Below, piece by piece: positions 60,185 through 64,000 of a stretch of DNA of 64,000 nt. The notes beneath the pieces were generated by a model, which had not been told where the DNA came from, did not search any database, and was given only the letters and a program-made list of their open reading frames with translations. Location of the stretch: the NCBI RefSeq assembly GCF_011043735.1, contig NZ_JAAKGV010000003.1, positions 124,001 to 188,000 of the forward strand, given 5' to 3'. The translations under genes were made by a program, and so were the position numbers. This stretch comes from Methylobacterium sp. DB0501 (GTDB lineage: Bacteria > Pseudomonadota > Alphaproteobacteria > Rhizobiales > Beijerinckiaceae). Each line of letters opens with the position of its first letter. The stretch's first letter is position 1.

Positions 60185-61063
60185 ATGACCGACACCGTCG
60201 AGATCCGCCACCGCGACACCATCGCCCGTCTCGCCCTCACCGGCGCCGAGCCGGTCTCCTGGCGGGTCGGCGGCACCGAGTACCTCTGGTCGGGCGATCC
60301 GGCGCATTGGAACCGGCACGCGCCCTGGCTGTTCCCGGTCGTCGGCGCCTCCGCGGGCGGCGTCATCACGGTGGCGGGCCGCGCCTACCCGATGGCGCAG
60401 CACGGCTTCGCCCGCGACAGCCGCTTCGACGTGGTCGCACAGGCCGAGGACAGCGTCACCGTCCGCCTCGCCGACACCGCGGAATCCCGGACGCACTACC
60501 CGTTCGCCTTCCGCGTCGACATCACCGCCACGGTCCGGGACGGCGCGCTCGCCTTCGCCTGCACGGTCCACAATCCGGGCTCCGAGCCGCTGCCCTACGG
60601 CCTCGGCTTCCATCCGGCCTTCCCGTGGCCCTTCGCGGACGGCGCCCGCGCGGCCGGCGGCGGCTACGCGGTGCGCTTCGATGTGCCGGAGCGGCCGGCG
60701 GTGCCGGAGGTCGGGCCCGGCGGCCTGCTGGTGCGCAGCGAGCGGCCGCTGCCCCTCGACGGCGACACCCTGCCCCTCGATCCGGAGATGTTCACCGAGG
60801 CGCTGGTCTTCCTGAACGCCCGCAGCCGCCGCATGCGCTTCACCGCGCCGTCGGGCGCGACGATCGCCCTCGAGACGGAGGATTTCCCCCACCTCGCGGT
60901 CTGGACGAAGCCGACGGCGCCGTTCCTGTCGCTCGAATGCTGGACCGGCCACGCCGACTGGCAGGGCTTCTCCGGCGAGCTTGCGACGCGCGATTCGCAG
61001 GCCCTGCTGGCGCCGGGCGCGAGCGCCCGCCACGGCGTGACCCTGCGTTTCACGCCGGCCTGA
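60185..61063 (+). CDS. Aldose 1-epimerase family protein
   Basis: This 292-aa protein matches the galactose-mutarotase fold used on sugars or sugar phosphates: WRVGGTEYLWSGDPAHWNRH, APWLFPVVGASAGGVITVAG, MAQHGFARDSRFDVVAQAED (catalytic His), YGLGFHPAFPWPFADGARAA (second His), and SLECWTGHADWQGFSGEL with the late acidic catalytic region. LacX-like members of this group have uncertain substrates. It lies 20 bases downstream of the repeat and upstream of the recombinase. Confidence 0.85.
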   Translation: MTDTVEIRHRDTIARLALTGAEPVSWRVGGTEYLWSGDPAHWNRHAPWLFPVVGASAGGVITVAGRAYPMAQHGFARDSRFDVVAQAEDSVTVRLADTAESRTHYPFAFRVDITATVRDGALAFACTVHNPGSEPLPYGLGFHPAFPWPFADGARAAGGGYAVRFDVPERPAVPEVGPGGLLVRSERPLPLDGDTLPLDPEMFTEALVFLNARSRRMRFTAPSGATIALETEDFPHLAVWTKPTAPFLSLECWTGHADWQGFSGELATRDSQALLAPGASARHGVTLRFTPA

Positions 61064-61143
61064 CCGGCCACCGTCAACCGCCCGTCAACCAGCCGTAAGC
61101 CCTACTCGCCGGCGCGACCCACCCGCGACCGGAGCCCGGCCCG

Positions 61144-62109
61144 ATGCCCGACGCCGAACCCGCCGACCTGATCCTGCCCGGCGCGCCCGATGTGCGGGCG
61201 GCGGCCATCGCGTGGCTCGCGGGGCTCGCCTCGGAGCGGCGCCTGTCGCCCAACACCGTCGAGGCCTACCGGCGCGACCTGCGCCAGTTCCTGGTCCACC
61301 TGGCCCGCCACGGTCGGAACCCCGACATCCCGACGCTGATCGGGCTCAAGCCCCGCGACCTGCGCGCCTTCATGGCGGCACGGCGCCAGGAGGGGGTAGG
61401 TGGGCGCAGCCTGATGCGGGCGCTCGCAGGCCTGCGCTCCTTCGCTCGCCACCTCGATCGCGAGGGGCACGGCAGCGTCGCGGCGCTCGCCGCCGTGCGC
61501 TCGCCCAAGGTCGAGCGGCGCCTGCCCCGGCCGCTGCCCGTCGCCGCCGCAATCGCCATGGCGAGCCCCGACATCCGGGCCGGCGACGAGCGCCCGCCCT
61601 GGGTGCTCGCCCGGGACGCCGCGGTGCTGGCCCTGCTCTACGGCTCGGGCCTGCGCATCTCGGAGGCGCTGGGCCTCGCGCGCCGCGACGCCCCGCTCGA
61701 CGGCATCGACGCCGTGACGGTGATCGGCAAGGGCCAGAAGACCCGCAGCGTGCCGGTGATTCCCCAGGTTCAGGCCGCGGTGGCCGAGTATCTGCGCCTG
61801 TGCCCCTACGGCCTCCCCCCGGAGGGGCCGCTCTTCGTCGGCGCCAAGGGCGGGCCGCTCTCGCCGCGCATCGTCCAGCTCGCCGTCGCCTCGATGCGCG
61901 GGGCGCTCGGGTTGCCCGACAGCGCGACGCCGCACGCCCTGCGCCACTCCTTCGCCACCCATCTCCTCGCCCGCCAAGGCGACCTGAGGGCAATCCAGGA
62001 GCTGTTGGGGCACGCTTCCCTCGCGACGACGCAGGTTTACACCAAGGTCGATGCGGTTCGTCTGCTCGACGCGTTCGATGCCGCACATCCGCGGGCCCGG
62101 GCATCGTGA
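61144..62109 (+). CDS. Tyrosine recombinase XerC/XerD
   Basis: This 321-aa recombinase has the SAM-like N-terminal domain (WLAGLASERRLSPNTVEAYR, RDLRQFLVHLARHGRNPD) and a catalytic domain with Arg in YGSGLRISEALGLARRD, Lys in VIGKGQKTRSVPV, the HxxR in TPHALRHSFATHLLARQGDL, and ELLGHASLATTQVYTKVDAV with the terminal His and nucleophilic Tyr. Length and motifs fit a chromosome-dimer-resolving Xer protein acting at dif rather than a phage integrase; XerC versus XerD cannot be settled here. No integrase-adjacent mobile genes are seen. Confidence 0.9.
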   Translation: MPDAEPADLILPGAPDVRAAAIAWLAGLASERRLSPNTVEAYRRDLRQFLVHLARHGRNPDIPTLIGLKPRDLRAFMAARRQEGVGGRSLMRALAGLRSFARHLDREGHGSVAALAAVRSPKVERRLPRPLPVAAAIAMASPDIRAGDERPPWVLARDAAVLALLYGSGLRISEALGLARRDAPLDGIDAVTVIGKGQKTRSVPVIPQVQAAVAEYLRLCPYGLPPEGPLFVGAKGGPLSPRIVQLAVASMRGALGLPDSATPHALRHSFATHLLARQGDLRAIQELLGHASLATTQVYTKVDAVRLLDAFDAAHPRARAS

Positions 62110-62132
62110 GCCATATCGGCTCATCGTAATCG

Positions 62133-62160
62133 AGTGCTAATCTTTGCCGGTTAGCACTTT
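62133..62160 (+). terminator. Terminator of xer gene
   Basis: AGTGCTAATC-TTTGCC-GGTTAGCACT (10-bp stem, one wobble) is followed by TTT. It begins 23 bases past the recombinase stop. The arms are CIRCE-like half-sites in swapped order, so this is read as a terminator. Confidence 0.65.
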
Positions 62161-62242
62161 AGACCCCAGGCGGCCCGACCTGCGACCTTGAACCGGAGGC
62201 CGGGCCGATCCTGACGTTGACCTGCGATTCGGACGAAGCACG

Positions 62243-63073
62243 ATGGCGGTGAGCGACAAAGATGCCCGCGGACCGGCCACGGCCCTCGTCGCCGACCGCG
62301 ATCCCGCCCTGCGCCGCAGCCTCGTGGCCCTGATCCGGGCGCATGACCCCTCGTTGCACATCATCGAGGCGGAGACGAGCCGCGAGACCTGCGAGACCTG
62401 CCTGATCCACCGGCCGGTCCTCGCCTTCGTCGGCCTGCAATTCGAGGACGCGACGGGCCCGGAGGCGGTCGCCCGCTTCAAGGCGCAAGGGTTCGCGGTG
62501 CCCTGCCTGATCCTGATCGCGACGCAGATCTTCTCTCGCTGGACGGAAGTCTCGCAGCACCTCGACGCCCACGAGTTCCTGCGCCTGCCCCTCGACGAGG
62601 CCCATGTCGCCGGGCTGCTCCAGGCCCATGCCCGGCGCCGCCAGCCGACTCGCCTGCTCCTCGTCGACAGCGCCCCCCAGAGCCGCGCCCTGGTGCGCCG
62701 GATCCTGGCGACCTCCGGGTTCAACCTCGCGGTCGAGGAGATCGAGAGCGGCCCCCATGCCCTCAAGCTCGCCCGGCAGGCGGCCTGCGACGTCGTGCTG
62801 ATCGATGTCGGCCTGCGCGGCGGGGGCGGGGGGCTCGAACTCGCCTGCCAGATCCGCGAGGTGGCGCCCGGCACGCCGCTGGTGCTGATGACCGGGGGCG
62901 ACGCCGCCTCCATGGCCCAGGCCTCGCGCCATTTCGGCATCGACTACGTGCTGCGGAAGCCCTTCTTCGCCCGCGACGTCGACCGGGTGCTCTACCACGT
63001 GCTGGGTCTGCGCCGGCCCTACCTCATCAACGCCACCACCGAGGCCCTGCCGGCCCAAGCCGCAGCGCGCTAG
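62243..63073 (+). CDS. Tandem receiver-domain protein
   Basis: This 276-aa protein has two receiver-like domains and no output domain. Domain 1 (TALVADRDPALRRSLVALIR) lacks the phosphorylatable Asp: the position reads VLAFVGLQFEDATG. Domain 2 (RLLLVDSAPQSRALVRRILA) keeps Asp in CDVVLIDVGLRGGGGGLELA, the Thr in VLMTGGDAAS and Lys in YVLRKPFFARDV. The second aspartate near its start is reduced to DS. It may act as a phospho-relay shuttle or binding partner. No kinase is adjacent. The stop codon lies within a 19-bp tandem repeat. Confidence 0.85.
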   Translation: MAVSDKDARGPATALVADRDPALRRSLVALIRAHDPSLHIIEAETSRETCETCLIHRPVLAFVGLQFEDATGPEAVARFKAQGFAVPCLILIATQIFSRWTEVSQHLDAHEFLRLPLDEAHVAGLLQAHARRRQPTRLLLVDSAPQSRALVRRILATSGFNLAVEEIESGPHALKLARQAACDVVLIDVGLRGGGGGLELACQIREVAPGTPLVLMTGGDAASMAQASRHFGIDYVLRKPFFARDVDRVLYHVLGLRRPYLINATTEALPAQAAAR

Positions 63074-63120
63074 GGAAGCCGCAGCGCGCTAGGGAAGCCG
63101 CAGCGCGCTAGGGAAGCCGC
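63059..63120. repeat. Three tandem 19-bp repeats at end of receiver gene
   Basis: GCCGCAGCGCGCTAGGGAA occurs three times in exact tandem (63059-63077, 63078-63096, 63097-63115), followed by GCCGC. The stop TAG of the tandem-receiver gene is inside the first unit. Confidence 0.95.
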
Positions 63121-63145
63121 CGCGCGGTCGGCCCGAGCCGGTCGG

Positions 63146-64000
63146 TCACTCGGCCGGTACCTCGCGGGCCCGCCCGATGGCGACGTGCGGCACCAGGAGG
63201 GCGGTGGCGAAGGCCGCCGCGGAGATCACCAGCACGGCCCAGAAGGTCTGGTGCAGGGCGTGCTGCAGCACCTGTCGTACGGCCTCGGCCTCCCCCGGCA
63301 AGCCGCCCGCCGCCAGCGCCTGCTGCAGGCTGTCGGCCGTGACGGTGCTGCCCGCGGCCGCCAGGCCGTGATTGAGCACCGCGCCGAACACCGTGGCGCC
63401 GAGCGTGCTGCCGAGGTTGCGCGAGAAGATGTTCGACGCAGTGGCGCTGCCGCGCTGGGTCCAGGGCACGATCTCCTGGATCAGCATCAGGGCCGCGTTG
63501 CTGAGCAGCCCCATGCCGAAGCCCATGATCAGCGAGCCGGCTCCGGCCTGCGCCGGCGGGCTGCCGGGCTGCAGCGTCACGATCGCCAGCGCGCCGAGCG
63601 GCAGCAGCAGGCCGCCGGTGACCAGGATGCGCCGCAGGCCGAAGCGGTGCAGGTTGCGCGCCGCCAGCGTCGCGCCCATCGGCCAGCCGAGCACCATCAC
63701 GGTGAGCGCCATGCCGGCGACGATCGGGGTCTGCCCGAGCACGCCCTGCACGTACATCGGCAGGAAGGTGGTGAGCCCGATGAGCGCCATGCCCGCCAGG
63801 AGCGAGGTGGCGTTGGCGGCGGCGATCGGCCGGCGCCGCCAGAGGGCGGCGTCGATCACCGGTTCCGGCGCCCGGCTCTCCTGCAAGGCCAGCAGCACTG
63901 CCGCGACGAGGCCGAGCGCGGCGGCTCCCGTCACGACGGACCAGCGCGCCTCGCCTGCCTCGGTCAGCGCCACCATCAGGGCGGCGACCGTCAGGGTGAA
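63146..64000 (-). CDS. MFS drug exporter, DHA2 (EmrB/QacA-like), partial
   Basis: Only the C-terminal 284 codons are in the window; the start lies beyond position 64000. About eight hydrophobic segments are visible, including VVTGAAALGLVAAVLLALQE, ANATSLLAGMALIGLTTFLP, GMALTVMVLGWPMGATLAAR, LVTGGLLLPLGALAIVTLQP, and SLIMGFGMGLLSNAALMLIQ with TQRGSATASNIFSRNLGSTL and GATVFGAVL, characteristic of 14-helix DHA2 exporters. It exports drugs or toxic compounds with protons; substrate unknown. It converges on the tandem-receiver gene. Confidence 0.88.
   Translation of the reverse strand, partial: FTLTVAALMVALTEAGEARWSVVTGAAALGLVAAVLLALQESRAPEPVIDAALWRRRPIAAANATSLLAGMALIGLTTFLPMYVQGVLGQTPIVAGMALTVMVLGWPMGATLAARNLHRFGLRRILVTGGLLLPLGALAIVTLQPGSPPAQAGAGSLIMGFGMGLLSNAALMLIQEIVPWTQRGSATASNIFSRNLGSTLGATVFGAVLNHGLAAAGSTVTADSLQQALAAGGLPGEAEAVRQVLQHALHQTFWAVLVISAAAFATALLVPHVAIGRAREVPAE

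Noticed and set aside
61144..62109. Phage or integrative-element integrase
   Set aside because: Length and motif spacing fit housekeeping XerC/D. No attachment-site repeats, tRNA target or phage genes are nearby.
62133..62158. CIRCE (HrcA) operator
   Set aside because: Half-sites are in the opposite order to the CIRCE consensus and the element lies after a gene with no chaperone gene downstream.

Overview
The window is a GC-rich (roughly 70% G+C by eye) chromosomal segment of an alphaproteobacterium. The gene content suggests a Hyphomicrobiales (Rhizobiales) member, most likely Methylobacterium or a close relative. The evidence is the mdh-sucCDAB-lpd TCA block, the radA-cvpA-purF-SDR order, an HWE-type histidine kinase, a GcrA C-terminal-like protein, and a BrnT fragment of a type I recall from that genus. 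The genus is inference; the class assignment is firmer. About 50 protein genes, mostly complete, cover over 90% of the sequence. I see no rRNA, tRNA, CRISPR array, transposase or prophage.

Layout. 0-8.3 kb: orphan NodU-type carbamoyltransferase, AsmA-like protein with an alanine-rich coiled-coil tail, MsbA-type ABC exporter and small hypotheticals. 8.6-16.5 kb: lone GT1 glycosyltransferase, chemoreceptor, a 56-aa basic protein, Der GTPase, a YfgM-like TPR protein, NnrU, and a secreted protein of unknown function. 16.6-22.8 kb: DHFR-like protein, then radA, cvpA, purF and SDR on the minus strand, and a cytochrome b561. 22.9-27 kb: tandem-TetR regulator, nucleotide-sugar epimerase, Pit phosphate transporter. 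27.3-32.6 kb: GcrA-tail protein, CHASE3-adenylate cyclase, Cache/PAS/HWE kinase, SelW-like protein, CrcB. 33-40.4 kb: cytochrome c maturation genes (ccmI, ccmE, ccmF, ccmH) with a P1-family peptidase, and an SLC13-type transporter. 40.7-42.5 kb: truncated BrnT toxin gene, DUF533-like protein, TetR regulator. 42.7-53.9 kb: mdh, sucC, a small membrane protein, sucD, sucA, sucB, SDR, lpd and gluconokinase. 54-64 kb: large dual-kinase hybrid sensor, DbpA-type DEAD-box helicase, aldose-1-epimerase-like protein, XerC/D recombinase, tandem-REC protein, and an MFS exporter running off the right edge.

How it works together. The metabolic core converts 2-oxoglutarate to succinyl-CoA (sucA, sucB, lpd), then to succinate with nucleotide triphosphate formation (sucCD), and oxidises malate (mdh). 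The ccm genes supply haem attachment for c-type cytochromes, which are heavily used in methylotrophic and aerobic respiration. Signalling genes are numerous, but none has an obvious adjacent partner.

Most interesting signals. (1) An 11-bp perfect hairpin ends 3 nt before the GTG start of the RNA helicase; folding it would place an upstream GGAG 5 nt from the start codon, and both arms carry a GANTC site. (2) Every real spacer in the TCA block has a perfect hairpin of at least 8 bp, except for short hairpin-free gaps around a lower-GC membrane gene inserted between sucC and sucD. (3) There is a GcrA C-terminal domain without its DNA-binding half. (4) A half-length BrnT gene persists. (5) A two-part intergenic repeat family occurs in at least two full copies. 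I did not find a clear multi-gene system that looks wholly new.
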